Program-made: the position numbers and the translations under genes | Notes under the pieces: generated by a model | Seen by the model: the letters and a program-made list of their open reading frames with translations, nothing else | Databases searched by the model: none | What the model was told of the DNA's origin: nothing | Shown here: positions 10,859 through 19,820 of the stretch, piece after piece | Layout: each line of letters starts with the position of its first letter | How positions within the stretch are numbered: the first letter of the stretch is position 1 | Source of the DNA: Polynucleobacter acidiphobus | GTDB lineage: Bacteria; Pseudomonadota; Gammaproteobacteria; Burkholderiales; Burkholderiaceae | Assembly: GCF_003065385.1 (NCBI RefSeq) | Contig: NZ_CP023277.1 | Span: 1,266,829-1,330,828 of the forward strand | Length of the DNA stretch: 64,000 nt | Reading direction: 5' to 3'

Positions 10859-10893
10859 AAGTAGAGCCTTGCCCGTTTGGCAACACCCTACTT
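10859..10893 (-). promoter_or_regulatory. Second hairpin between rpsO and the long pnp leader hairpin
   Basis: AAGTAG/CTACTT and TTGCC/GGCAA form a two-part stem-loop about 28 nt downstream of the rpsO stop. No T-run follows on the minus strand. It may protect the rpsO 3' end or form part of the pnp leader structure. Confidence 0.45.
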
Positions 10894-10920
10894 CATTGCA
10901 ATGCTGACAAAAACAAGAAA

Positions 10921-11190
10921 TTACTTACGTAAACCTAGTTTGTCGATCAGCGCGCGATAACGGTCCAGATCCTTGCTCTTGAGGTAATCCAAGAGACGGC
11001 GACGGCGCGAGACCATCTTCAACAAGCCACGACGGCTGTGATGATCTTTTGCGTTTGCCTTGAAATGGGGGGTAAGTTCATTGATACGAGCGGTTAATAA
11101 CGCCACCTGAACTTCGGGGCTACCCGTATCGTTTGCGCCACGCGCGTTTTGTTTGACGATTTCCGCCTTATTAATGTCTGCAACTGCCAT
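10921..11190 (-). CDS. rpsO: 30S ribosomal protein S15
   Basis: Primary 16S-rRNA-binding protein of the small subunit. The start was set at ATG 11190 ([14 protein letters not shown]), 7 nt after GGAG; the in-frame ATG at 11196 is too close to the Shine-Dalgarno. This gives 89 residues, the standard length. Conserved blocks [20 protein letters not shown] and [20 protein letters not shown] are present. pnp follows after 225 bp of structured leader. Confidence 0.98.
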   Translation of the reverse strand: MAVADINKAEIVKQNARGANDTGSPEVQVALLTARINELTPHFKANAKDHHSRRGLLKMVSRRRRLLDYLKSKDLDRYRALIDKLGLRK

Positions 11191-11243
11191 CTTCATACTC
11201 CATACGTGCGGACACTCAAGCTTGCACCTGATATGCCGTGTTA

Positions 11244-11316
11244 ATAAAAAGCTTTATAAATCAAAGCTTCAGCATTCTAACAGACCGCACCCTCCGATTG
11301 TGGGCAAAGCGGTCTG
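11244..11316 (-). terminator. Candidate leuA terminator region
   Basis: Two inverted repeats lie between leuA and rpsO. AAGCTTT/AAAGCTT (about 11250-11270) is followed on the minus strand by a T-rich run (TTTTATTAA), which resembles a weak intrinsic terminator. CAGACCGC/GCGGTCTG (11281-11316) is a stronger 8-bp stem without a T-run. Together they probably separate leuA from rpsO, whose promoter must also lie here. I cannot place the promoter with confidence. Confidence 0.4.
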
Positions 11317-11353
11317 ATAGTTAATAAATTTATATAAATCAATAACTTACGAT

Positions 11354-12901
11354 TTAGGGTGCCATCTGAGCATTGAGCTTGATGGCGCTGGGATCGTGCA
11401 ATTTGTTCAATGCCGCTAAATAGGCCTTAGCCGAGGCGGCAATGATGTCGGGGTCCATGCCCACTCCGTTCACAATCCGCCCCCCTTTGGAGAGCCGCAC
11501 GGTGACCTCCCCCTGCGACTCTGTACCCGAAGTAATAGCATTGACTGAGTAGAGCAAAAGTTCAGCACCACTTTGCACTTTGTTCTCAATCGCATGCAAA
11601 GTGGCATCGACTGGGCCATTGCCTTCAGCCTCCGAATGCACATCGTGACCACCCATCTTAAACACCACCTTCGCCGATGGCTTTTCACCGGTCTCAGAAT
11701 GTTGGTTTAAAGAAATGAAACTGAAGTGCTCATTCTGATCGGCTACCGAAGAGTCCGACATCAAAGAAATAATGTCTTCATCAAAAATCTCGGCCTTTTG
11801 ATCGGCTAAAGCCTTAAAGCGTGCGAACGCATCGTTGAGCTCACTCTCGGACTCCAACACCACCCCTAACTCCGAAATACGTTGTTTGAACGCATTGCGA
11901 CCAGACAACTTACCAAGCACGATGCGATTGGTCGCCCATCCCACATCTTCTGCCCGCATGATCTCGTAGGTATCGCGCGCCTTCAGGACACCATCCTGAT
12001 GAATACCCGATGCATGGGCAAAGGCATTGGCGCCAACCACGGCTTTATTCGGTTGCACTACAAAGCCCGTGATTTGTGAAACCAATTTAGAAGCTGGCAC
12101 GATCTGCTTGGTATCAATGCCCACATCTAACTGAAAGAAATCCTTACGAGTTCGCACCGCCATCACAATTTCCTCTAAGGAAGTATTGCCCGCGCGCTCA
12201 CCTAAGCCATTAATCGTGCATTCCACTTGGCGCGCACCGCCGATATGAACACCGGCTAAGGAGTTGGCCACGCCCATCCCTAAATCGTTATGGCAATGCA
12301 CTGACCAGATGGCTTTATCCGAGTTCGGAATCCGAGTCCGCAAGGTTTTAATGAACTCACCATAGAGTTCAGGAACGGCATAACCAACTGTATCGGGAAC
12401 ATTAATCGTGCTCGCTCCCTCAGCAATGACTGCCTCCAAGACTCGGCACAAGAAGTCCATGTCCGAACGGTAGCCATCCTCAGGAGAGAACTCAATATCG
12501 CCTGCCAAGTTTCTGGCAAAGCGGATGGATTTTTTGGCTTGCTCATACACCTGCTCCGGGGTCATGCGTAATTTCTTTTCCATGTGCAATGCGCTAGTTG
12601 CCAAGAACACATGAATCCGTTTTGCATTGGCTGCCTTTAAGGCATCTGAAGCGCGAGTGATATCAGTCTCATTGGCACGCGCGAGCGAGCACACCACCGA
12701 GTCTTTCACGGCTGCAGCAACCGCGGAGATTGCCGCAAAGTCGCCTTCAGAGCTGGCTGCAAAACCGGCCTCAATCACATCGACCCGCAAGCGCTCGAGT
12801 TGACGGGCAATCCGCACCTTCTCATCACGGGTCATGGATGCGCCGGGTGACTGCTCACCATCGCGCAAGGTGGTATCAAAAATAATTAATCGGTCACTCA
12901 T
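11354..12901 (-). CDS. leuA: 2-isopropylmalate synthase
   Basis: First committed step of leucine synthesis: condenses acetyl-CoA with 2-oxoisovalerate. About 515 residues. [17 protein letters not shown] is the N-terminal metal/substrate signature, [12 protein letters not shown] the metal-binding histidine motif, and [20 protein letters not shown] marks the C-terminal leucine-binding regulatory domain (two adjacent blocks). ATG 12901 is preferred over the adjacent 12904 because AAGGA is 7 nt away. A Leu-rich leader ORF and attenuator lie directly upstream (see 12941-13073), so both feedback inhibition and attenuation are likely. Confidence 0.98.
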   Translation of the reverse strand: MSDRLIIFDTTLRDGEQSPGASMTRDEKVRIARQLERLRVDVIEAGFAASSEGDFAAISAVAAAVKDSVVCSLARANETDITRASDALKAANAKRIHVFLATSALHMEKKLRMTPEQVYEQAKKSIRFARNLAGDIEFSPEDGYRSDMDFLCRVLEAVIAEGASTINVPDTVGYAVPELYGEFIKTLRTRIPNSDKAIWSVHCHNDLGMGVANSLAGVHIGGARQVECTINGLGERAGNTSLEEIVMAVRTRKDFFQLDVGIDTKQIVPASKLVSQITGFVVQPNKAVVGANAFAHASGIHQDGVLKARDTYEIMRAEDVGWATNRIVLGKLSGRNAFKQRISELGVVLESESELNDAFARFKALADQKAEIFDEDIISLMSDSSVADQNEHFSFISLNQHSETGEKPSAKVVFKMGGHDVHSEAEGNGPVDATLHAIENKVQSGAELLLYSVNAITSGTESQGEVTVRLSKGGRIVNGVGMDPDIIAASAKAYLAALNKLHDPSAIKLNAQMAP

Positions 12902-12940
12902 CATCTATTCCTTGTTTAATCATCTAATACGGTATTTTCT

Positions 12941-12970
12941 AAAACAAAAACCCCAGCGGTTTGGCTGGGG
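12941..12970 (-). terminator. leuA attenuator terminator
   Basis: On the minus strand CCCCAGC, loop CAAACC and GCTGGGG form a perfect 7-bp GC-rich stem followed directly by TTTTTGTTTT. This is a textbook intrinsic terminator. It sits 40 nt before the leuA start and 34 nt after the leader ORF stop. Its 5' arm (GCCCCAGCC, 12963-12971) can instead pair with GGCTCGGGGC (13018-13027) inside the leader ORF, giving a mutually exclusive antiterminator. Confidence 0.9.
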
Positions 12971-13004
12971 CTGGTTTGCGAACTTAGTGCCTTACTTCAT
13001 GTGT

Positions 13005-13073
13005 CTAAGCGCGACCCGCCCCGAGCCGAAGGCCCAGTGCTAGAAGAAGAAGCGCATTTAGTTGTTTCATCAT
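13005..13073 (-). CDS. Leucine-rich leader peptide of leuA (attenuator)
   Basis: A 22-codon ORF (two ATGs, then Lys, Gln) with eight Leu codons, including four in a row (CTT CTT CTT CTA at 13041-13052), within ALLLLALGLRLG. It ends at TAG 13005. Next comes the terminator at 12941-12970, then leuA. Ribosome stalling at the Leu run would leave the antiterminator arm (13018-13027) free. I see no clear Shine-Dalgarno; a TATAGT -10-like hexamer (13080-13085) lies 6 nt before the first ATG, which could mean a leaderless transcript (inference). A function beyond attenuation is unlikely. Confidence 0.82.
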   Translation of the reverse strand: MMKQLNALLLLALGLRLGAGRA

Positions 13074-13091
13074 AGAAATACTATACCCCAT

Positions 13092-13967
13092 TTATTCGGA
13101 CTTGGCTGAGACTGTGGTTTCGCCACCAATCCGACGCCCCATCGCCCGCTCCCACAACCATAAAACATAGCCAGACAGGGAGTACACCACGAAGAGGCCA
13201 AATAGAGTTAGGGGTGGGTTCGAGGAAATCAATACAAAACCGAGGATCAAAAGAACCATGACCCAGAACGGGACCCGATACCGAATATCCAAGGCTTTGC
13301 CACTGTAAAAACGGGCATTTGAAACCATGGTGAGTCCTGCATAAATCGTGATGAAGAAGGTCACTAATGGAATCGCCGAATCCTTCACCGGTATCTTGTT
13401 ATCGTCCGCCAGCCAGATAAAACCAGCTAATAGGGCTGCGGCCGCTGGACTTGGCAAGCCCTGGAAAAACTTTTTATCCACCACACCAATATTGGCATTA
13501 AAGCGCGCCAATCGAAGTGCAGCGCCGGCACAGTAGGTAAATGCCGCCAACCAGCCCCACTTACCCAGGTCTTTTAAGACCCACTCATAAGCTACTAAGG
13601 CTGGGGCCACACCGAATGAGACCATGTCAGCCAGAGAATCATATTGCTCACCAAATGCGCTTTGGGTGTTGGTCATTCGTGCGATTCGGCCATCCATGCC
13701 ATCAAGCACCAGTGAAGCAAAGACAGCAATCGCTGCAACCTCAAAGCGGTGGTTCATGGCGTTCACAATCGCAAAGAACCCGCAGAACAATGCTGCCGTC
13801 GTAAATAAATTCGGTAATAAGTAAATGCCTTTGCTACGGGGACGCGGTGGCTCGATCTCAAGATCGTCCCCGGTTAAATCTTCTGCAGAATCCCACTCCT
13901 CGCGTCGCGTATTTTTACTCCGCAGAAAACGGGAGCGGTCTGTACGGAACTTGCGGCGCGGGGTCAT
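13092..13967 (-). CDS. pssA: CDP-diacylglycerol-serine O-phosphatidyltransferase
   Basis: Membrane enzyme making phosphatidylserine from CDP-diacylglycerol and serine. It has 291 residues: a basic hydrophilic N-terminus of about 45 residues, then several membrane helices. The CDP-alcohol phosphotransferase motif is visible as DGMDGRIARMTNTQSAFGEQ followed by YDSLADM. It is 3 bp downstream of psd, the next enzyme of phosphatidylethanolamine synthesis, so the two are surely co-transcribed. Confidence 0.96.
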   Translation of the reverse strand: MTPRRKFRTDRSRFLRSKNTRREEWDSAEDLTGDDLEIEPPRPRSKGIYLLPNLFTTAALFCGFFAIVNAMNHRFEVAAIAVFASLVLDGMDGRIARMTNTQSAFGEQYDSLADMVSFGVAPALVAYEWVLKDLGKWGWLAAFTYCAGAALRLARFNANIGVVDKKFFQGLPSPAAAALLAGFIWLADDNKIPVKDSAIPLVTFFITIYAGLTMVSNARFYSGKALDIRYRVPFWVMVLLILGFVLISSNPPLTLFGLFVVYSLSGYVLWLWERAMGRRIGGETTVSAKSE

Positions 13968-13970
13968 CGC

Positions 13971-14618
13971 TTAGTCCAATCCAGGTAAACGTGCCAGTGC
14001 GGTATTGGTAGCAAAGACCTTCTCGCCAACACTCACTAAGGGCTCAGCTTCTAGGGGTAGATACACATCCACCCTCGATCCGAACCGGATAAAGCCATAG
14101 CGCTCACCGCGTTTCACACGGTCATTAGCGCGGATGTAGCACAAAATTCGGCGAGCAACTAAACCAGCAATTTGCACCAAGGTGACGGTCTTGCCATTGG
14201 CGTCAATCACGACCGCATTACGCTCATTCTCCGTCGAGGCCTTATCAATACTGGCATTAAAGAACTTGCCTGGAAAGTAGGTAACCTGCTTGACAAGACC
14301 AGTGACCGCGCAGCGATTGGAGTGCACATTAAAGACATTCATGAACACGCTAATCTTTAAGGCTTCCCGATTGGCATAGGGATCATGGGCTTTCTCAACC
14401 ACCACAATACGACCATCGGCTGGCGATAAAACAAGATCTTTCCCCAGGGGGGCGATGCGTTGTGGATCACGGAAGAACTGCAAGGTGAAGATAAAGAATA
14501 ACCACAATGGCCATGACCAGAAAAAACCGGCATAGCGATGCACCACAAAAGCCAGTACCCCAATCACAACCAGGTAGAGCCAGCCCTCTTTGGCAATGAT
14601 GGGGTGTGGATACATCAT
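13971..14618 (-). CDS. psd: Phosphatidylserine decarboxylase proenzyme (short type)
   Basis: Pyruvoyl enzyme converting phosphatidylserine to phosphatidylethanolamine. It has 215 residues, the short form, with N-terminal membrane segments (about residues 14-48). Catalytic-domain blocks [23 protein letters not shown] and [16 protein letters not shown] are present. The self-cleavage Gly-Ser is in [11 protein letters not shown]. It sits between ilvC and pssA. Confidence 0.96.
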   Translation of the reverse strand: MMYPHPIIAKEGWLYLVVIGVLAFVVHRYAGFFWSWPLWLFFIFTLQFFRDPQRIAPLGKDLVLSPADGRIVVVEKAHDPYANREALKISVFMNVFNVHSNRCAVTGLVKQVTYFPGKFFNASIDKASTENERNAVVIDANGKTVTLVQIAGLVARRILCYIRANDRVKRGERYGFIRFGSRVDVYLPLEAEPLVSVGEKVFATNTALARLPGLD

Positions 14619-14638
14619 CGGATGATTACCTTCTGAAC

Positions 14639-15664
<1,026 letters not shown>

Positions 15665-15690
15665 TTAAATTAAATAAAGAGTGATTAAAA

Positions 15691-16182
15691 CTAAACTTTT
15701 AGAATACGTTCGCCACGCCCGATTCCCGAACCGCCAGAACGGACGGTCTCCAGAATCGATGCGCGATCAATTGCGCTAATAAAGGCATCCAACTTACTAC
15801 TTACGCCCGTGAGCTCAATCGTGTAACTTTTATCGGTCACATCAATAATGCGGCCTCGGAATATATCCGTGGTGCGCTTTAACTCCTCACGCTCCTTGCC
15901 AACTGCCCTCACCTTAATCATCATGAGCTCGCGTTCAATATGAGGCCCTTCAGTTAAATCAAAGACCTTTACTACCTCCACCAAACGATTGAGATGCTTA
16001 GTGATTTGCTCAATCACATCATCCGAACCGATCGTGACCAAGGTCATGCGCGATAAAGACGGGTCTTCAGTCGGCGCAACGCTCAATGTCTCAATGTTGT
16101 AGCCGCGCGCTGAGAACAAACCCACGACGCGCGAGAGCGCTCCCGGCTCGTTCTCAAGCAAAACAGAAATAATGTGACGCAT
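15691..16182 (-). CDS. ilvN: Acetolactate synthase small (regulatory) subunit
   Basis: 163-residue regulatory subunit that confers valine feedback inhibition. An N-terminal ACT domain (RHIISVLLENEPGALSRVVG, FSARGYNIETLSV) is followed by the C-terminal domain (MMIKVRAVGKEREELKR). Its ATG overlaps the TAA stop of ilvB by one base, indicating coupled translation for a stoichiometric complex. The symbol ilvH would be equally valid. Confidence 0.97.
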   Translation of the reverse strand: MRHIISVLLENEPGALSRVVGLFSARGYNIETLSVAPTEDPSLSRMTLVTIGSDDVIEQITKHLNRLVEVVKVFDLTEGPHIERELMMIKVRAVGKEREELKRTTDIFRGRIIDVTDKSYTIELTGVSSKLDAFISAIDRASILETVRSGGSGIGRGERILKV

Positions 16183-17990
16183 TAGAGATCCTCACTTCCA
16201 AGCAGCATCTCACTAATGCCTTTACCCGCTTGCACCATGGGCCAAACGTTTTCCTGTGGATCAATCTGGAAATCCATAAATACAGTACGATCCTTTAATT
16301 TAAGGGCCTCTTTGAGCGCTGGCTCTACATCAGCCTTGGTCTCAATGCGCATCCCCACATGGCCATAGGCTTCAGCCAACTTCACAAAATCGGGCAATGA
16401 GTCCATGTAGGAGCTGGAATAGCGTTTGCTATAGGTCAACTCTTGCCATTGACGCACCATGCCTAAATACCGGTTATTCAAGGAAACGATCTTGATCGGT
16501 GTGTTGTACTGAGTGAGAGTTGAAAGCTCCTGAATACACATTTGGATGGAGCCCTCTCCGGTAATGGTGACGACCTCCTGATCTGGGAATGCTTTTTTAA
16601 TCCCCATGGCATAAGGCAAACCAACACCCATCGTGCCCAAACCACCGGAGTTAATCCAGCGACGCGGTTCGTTGAACTTATAGAACTGGGCTGCCCACAT
16701 CTGATGTTGGCCAACGTCCGAACACACAAACGCATCACCCTTGGTTAGCTCCCAAAGCTTTTCAACCACGTATTGAGGCTTCACGATTTGCGAGTCACGA
16801 TCGTATTTCAAACAATCGCGCTTCTTCCACTCATTAATCTGATCCCACCACGCCTTCACCTTTGCTTGATTCTTACGCGCCGGTGCCGCTCTTAATTGAG
16901 CGCTCATGTCCACCAAAATCTCTTTGAGATCACCCACAATCGGTACGTCTACCTTGACTCGCTTTGAAATCACCGATGGATCGATATCAATGTGAACAAT
17001 CTTGCGCGGATGGCTTGCAAAGTGTGCCGGGTTACCAATCACACGATCATCAAAACGGGCGCCAATCGCAATCAACACATCGCAGTGCTGCATAGCCATA
17101 TTGGCTTCATAGGTGCCATGCATTCCAAGCATACCCACAAACTGCTCATGCGTACCCGGGAATCCACCCAAACCCATGAGAGTGTTAGTGACTGGATAAC
17201 CCAAGAGCTCAGCAAACTCTTTGAGCTCTTTAGCAGCTTCGGCCATGATGATGCCGCCACCCGTGTAAATATAGGGGCGCTCGGCCTCTTGCAATAAAGA
17301 GACAGCTTTACGAATTTGGCCGCTATGACCCTTGATCACCGGGTTGTAGGAGCGCATGCTCAAACTATCGGGGTAAACAAAGGGTGCCTTAGTTGCCGAA
17401 ATGTCCTTTGGAATATCCACCAACACTGGGCCAGGACGACCAGTGCGTGCAATATGAAATGCTTTTTTAAGAGTGACGGCAAGGTCATTAATGTCCTTGA
17501 CCAAGAAATTATGTTTGACGATGGGTCGCGTGATGCCCACGGTATCCGCCTCTTGGAAGGCGTCTTCACCGATGGCATAGGTTGGAACGTTACCGGTAAT
17601 GATGACCATCGGAATGGAATCGGTATAAGCGGTCGCAATCCCAGTAACAGCATTCGTTACTCCAGGGCCGGAGGTAACCAATGCCACACCGACCTTACCA
17701 GTGGCACGCGCATAGCCATCGGCTGCATGAACCGCGGCCTGCTCGTGACGAACCAAAATATGTTCAAACTTATCTTGTTTGAAGATCTCGTCGTAAATAA
17801 AGAGAACCGCACCACCAGGATAGCCCCAAACGTATTCCACTCCCTCGGCATGCAAAGCATGCACCAACATCTCGGCACCAATCATTTCAGGGGGGGATTG
17901 TTTTGTAGGGCTTGGGTTGGAGTCGGATTGAGGACCGGTTGCGGCCTGACCACCTTTGGTGGCTAAAAATTCAGCATTACTCGTATTCAT
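16182..17990 (-). CDS. ilvB: Acetolactate synthase large (catalytic) subunit
   Basis: Thiamine-diphosphate enzyme making acetolactate or acetohydroxybutyrate. ATG 17990 is preferred because AAGGA is 8 nt upstream; the frame extends to a TTG at 18008. This gives about 602 residues with a low-complexity N-terminal extension of about 35 residues. Seen: the catalytic glutamate region LVRHEQAAVHAADGYARATG, the FAD region, and the ThDP motif GEGSIQMCIQELSTLTQYN. It is the first gene of the ilvBNC-psd-pssA-leuA run, with a 224-bp leader upstream. Confidence 0.97.
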   Translation of the reverse strand: MNTSNAEFLATKGGQAATGPQSDSNPSPTKQSPPEMIGAEMLVHALHAEGVEYVWGYPGGAVLFIYDEIFKQDKFEHILVRHEQAAVHAADGYARATGKVGVALVTSGPGVTNAVTGIATAYTDSIPMVIITGNVPTYAIGEDAFQEADTVGITRPIVKHNFLVKDINDLAVTLKKAFHIARTGRPGPVLVDIPKDISATKAPFVYPDSLSMRSYNPVIKGHSGQIRKAVSLLQEAERPYIYTGGGIIMAEAAKELKEFAELLGYPVTNTLMGLGGFPGTHEQFVGMLGMHGTYEANMAMQHCDVLIAIGARFDDRVIGNPAHFASHPRKIVHIDIDPSVISKRVKVDVPIVGDLKEILVDMSAQLRAAPARKNQAKVKAWWDQINEWKKRDCLKYDRDSQIVKPQYVVEKLWELTKGDAFVCSDVGQHQMWAAQFYKFNEPRRWINSGGLGTMGVGLPYAMGIKKAFPDQEVVTITGEGSIQMCIQELSTLTQYNTPIKIVSLNNRYLGMVRQWQELTYSKRYSSSYMDSLPDFVKLAEAYGHVGMRIETKADVEPALKEALKLKDRTVFMDFQIDPQENVWPMVQAGKGISEMLLGSEDL

Positions 17991-18074
17991 TGTCATTTTC
18001 CTTTGCAATTTTCGGCAAAAAATTGTTTAGGCTGTTCTGTCCCTTACTTATGGTCCGGGTTCGAACGGCACTGC

Positions 18075-18119
18075 CGCAAAGAAAAAAGACTGCCACTTCT
18101 TGGATGGTCTCTTTGCGGT
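18075..18119 (-). promoter_or_regulatory. Hairpin in the ilvB leader
   Basis: CCGCAAAGA and TCTTTGCGG form a perfect 9-bp stem that encloses a T6 run. An alternative pairing AAAGAGAC/GTCTTTTT places the T-run at the base of a weaker stem. The two pairings exclude each other, which could fit attenuation, but neither is a clean intrinsic terminator. It lies between the Val/Leu-rich leader ORF and ilvB. Confidence 0.4.
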
Positions 18120-18166
18120 AAGCCTTCCATTGTAAAGCAATAGCCTAGAATGAGCGAGTTTAGGCA

Positions 18167-18214
18167 CTATTTTGGGTCCAACCCTAGCAACCAAACCACA
18201 AAAACAACGCTCAT
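18167..18214 (-). CDS. Candidate branched-chain leader peptide of ilvB
   Basis: A 15-codon ORF encoding MSVVFVVWLLGLDPK lies in the ilvB leader, about 175 nt before the ilvB start. Four Val and three Leu codons fall within nine consecutive positions, as in ilvL/ivbL-type leader peptides. Against it: there is no Shine-Dalgarno and no convincing terminator downstream, and it would require a promoter close to or inside the divergent sigma-factor gene. I treat it as plausible but unproven. Confidence 0.4.
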   Translation of the reverse strand: MSVVFVVWLLGLDPK

Positions 18215-18232
18215 TTATTTGTAGTAACTCAC

Positions 18233-18802
18233 ATGGCATCCGCCCAAGAACTCGACCAATTTCTCGCTGCTGTTGAGAAAAAAGCCTTCAAACAGGCCGT
18301 CTATGCGGTTCGGGATGAGGCGGCCGCCCTCGATGTGGTGCAAGACGCCATGATCAGCTTGGCTCAAAAGTATGGCGATCGGCCCGCTCTAGAGCTGCCG
18401 CTGATTTTTACCCGGATTCTGCAAAATCGGATCCATGATTGGTTTCGTCGCCAAAAAGTACGTTCTGCCCACGAGACCCCCTTCTCGGCATTGGGGGCAG
18501 GTAACGATGGCGAGGAAGACTTTGATCCCCTGGAGCTCATCGAGATACGGGATGGGGGGCCAATACCCCTAGATGCTAGTGCGGCATTAGCCAATCAAGA
18601 GTTATTGGCTATCCTTGAGGCAGAAATATCAAAATTACCAAGTCGTCAACGAGAGGCCTTCCTCATGCGTTATTGGGATGAACTAAGTACTTCTGAGACG
18701 GCCCTTGCTATGGGATGCAGCGAGGGAAGCGTTAAAACCCATTGCTCCCGAGCCGCCCACACTTTGGCAGCTGCATTGAAGGCCAGAGGAATTGTGTTGT
18801 GA
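18233..18802 (+). CDS. RNA polymerase sigma factor, ECF-like
   Basis: 189-residue sigma-70 family protein with only regions 2 and 4. Region 2 covers about residues 15-75 (AAALDVVQDAMISLAQKYG, RILQNRIHDWFRRQK). Region 4 covers about 130-180 with a helix-turn-helix (LPSRQREAFLMRYWDELSTS, SEGSVKTHCSRAAHTL). The intervening linker is acidic and long (about 50 residues). Its stop overlaps the start of the DUF3619 gene (TGATG). The regulon is unknown. The order sigma-DUF3619-DUF3106-RDD suggests a membrane-linked signalling unit. Confidence 0.9.
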   Translation: MASAQELDQFLAAVEKKAFKQAVYAVRDEAAALDVVQDAMISLAQKYGDRPALELPLIFTRILQNRIHDWFRRQKVRSAHETPFSALGAGNDGEEDFDPLELIEIRDGGPIPLDASAALANQELLAILEAEISKLPSRQREAFLMRYWDELSTSETALAMGCSEGSVKTHCSRAAHTLAAALKARGIVL

Positions 18803-19266
18803 TGATGAATACCAATCAACAAAATTTGGATCCAGTTGAGCAAGAGTTTGGAAAGCGGGTAACCCGTTTATTAAATGCTCAATCGGAAAATCTCAGCAGC
18901 GATGTGCAAGTGCGCTTGCGAGATGCGCGTGCTACTGCCCTCAGTCGCGCCAAGGCGGAGCCCGTTTTTGTTGCACAACTCCAAACGACCCATCGTAGCT
19001 TTCGGAATTCATCTTGGAATAAACCCATTTGGTCACTCACCGGATGGCTCGTACCGGTTACCGTCGTAGTCCTGGGCTTAATTGCCATCACTGAATGGCA
19101 AGAAGACTTGCGCATCAACGACATCGCTAACGTGGATATCGCCTTACTGACCGATGATGTGCCACCCGATGCGTTTGTTGATAACGGCTTTATGGCGTTC
19201 TTAAAACTGAAGACCCTTGCCAAACCAGAGGCGGATGAGAAAAAGTCCGGGGACGAAAAAATTTAG
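18802..19266 (+). CDS. DUF3619 family membrane protein, possible anti-sigma factor
   Basis: 154-residue protein from ATG 18802 (a second in-frame ATG follows directly). A cytoplasmic N-terminal segment of about 75 residues precedes one membrane helix (residues about 80-98, LTGWLVPVTVVVLGLIAITE) and an acidic C-terminus in the periplasm. This topology and the one-base overlap with the upstream sigma gene resemble sigma/anti-sigma pairs. No zinc-binding anti-sigma motif is seen, so the role is inference. Membership of DUF3619 is recalled from the family's usual place next to this sigma factor. Confidence 0.75.
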   Translation: MMNTNQQNLDPVEQEFGKRVTRLLNAQSENLSSDVQVRLRDARATALSRAKAEPVFVAQLQTTHRSFRNSSWNKPIWSLTGWLVPVTVVVLGLIAITEWQEDLRINDIANVDIALLTDDVPPDAFVDNGFMAFLKLKTLAKPEADEKKSGDEKI

Positions 19267-19268
19267 TG

Positions 19269-19811
19269 ATGCAACTCCGACTTCTGGCACCAGCCCTTCT
19301 CGCTCTCTTCGTCGCACTGTCGAACTCTGGGGCTCGTGCGCAGAATTCTGAGCCAAACGCACCTACTAAGGCAGCCGGTAAAAAAGTCGATAAGCTCGCT
19401 TGGAATCAATTAAACCCTCTGCAGCAAACCGTACTCGCGCCATTGGAGAGTGATTGGGAAAGCCTGAGTAATGATCGCAAAACAAAATGGTTACGGGTCG
19501 CCAATCGCTACCCCTATATGACCGCCCCAGAGCAAGAACGACTCCAAGGACGAATGGCCGATTGGGCAAAATTGCCCCAAAAGGATCGGCGTATTGCGCG
19601 TGATAACTATCTGACAAGCTTGCAAATTCCAGCGGAGCAAAAAGCGGCTGCCTGGGAGGCTTATCAACAACTCTCCGAAGAAGAAAAGCAAAAACTTGCC
19701 CAGCAAGAACTCAATAAAAGAAAGTCGGGGGCGGTTACGGCACCCGCAATCCAACCGCGCGCGGTCATCAACACCCCTTCTGGGCCCACCCCAAACTCCA
19801 CAATCAAATAA
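19269..19811 (+). CDS. DUF3106 family exported protein
   Basis: About 180 residues from ATG 19269; an overlapping GTG at 19266 is also in frame. The N-terminal signal peptide ends near ARAQ (residues about 1-24). The mature part has Trp/Leu/Arg-rich helical repeats (WNQLNPLQQTVLAPL, WLRVANRYPYMTAPEQERLQ, MADWAKLPQKDRRIARDNYL) typical of DUF3106. The family function is unknown. Its place after the sigma and DUF3619 genes makes a periplasmic sensor or chaperone-like partner conceivable. The C-terminus is Pro/Thr-rich. Confidence 0.8.
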   Translation: MQLRLLAPALLALFVALSNSGARAQNSEPNAPTKAAGKKVDKLAWNQLNPLQQTVLAPLESDWESLSNDRKTKWLRVANRYPYMTAPEQERLQGRMADWAKLPQKDRRIARDNYLTSLQIPAEQKAAAWEAYQQLSEEEKQKLAQQELNKRKSGAVTAPAIQPRAVINTPSGPTPNSTIK

Positions 19812-19820
19812 ACTCTGGGG

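Noticed and set aside
18057..18068. GGTTCGAAC-like T-arm sequence, possible tRNA fragment
   Set aside because: No acceptor, D or anticodon arms can be built around it; it is a short TTCGAA palindrome.
18048..18239. 63-codon minus-strand ORF in the ilvB leader
   Set aside because: It overlaps the sigma-factor start, has no recognisable features, and the short Val/Leu ORF in another frame is more meaningful.
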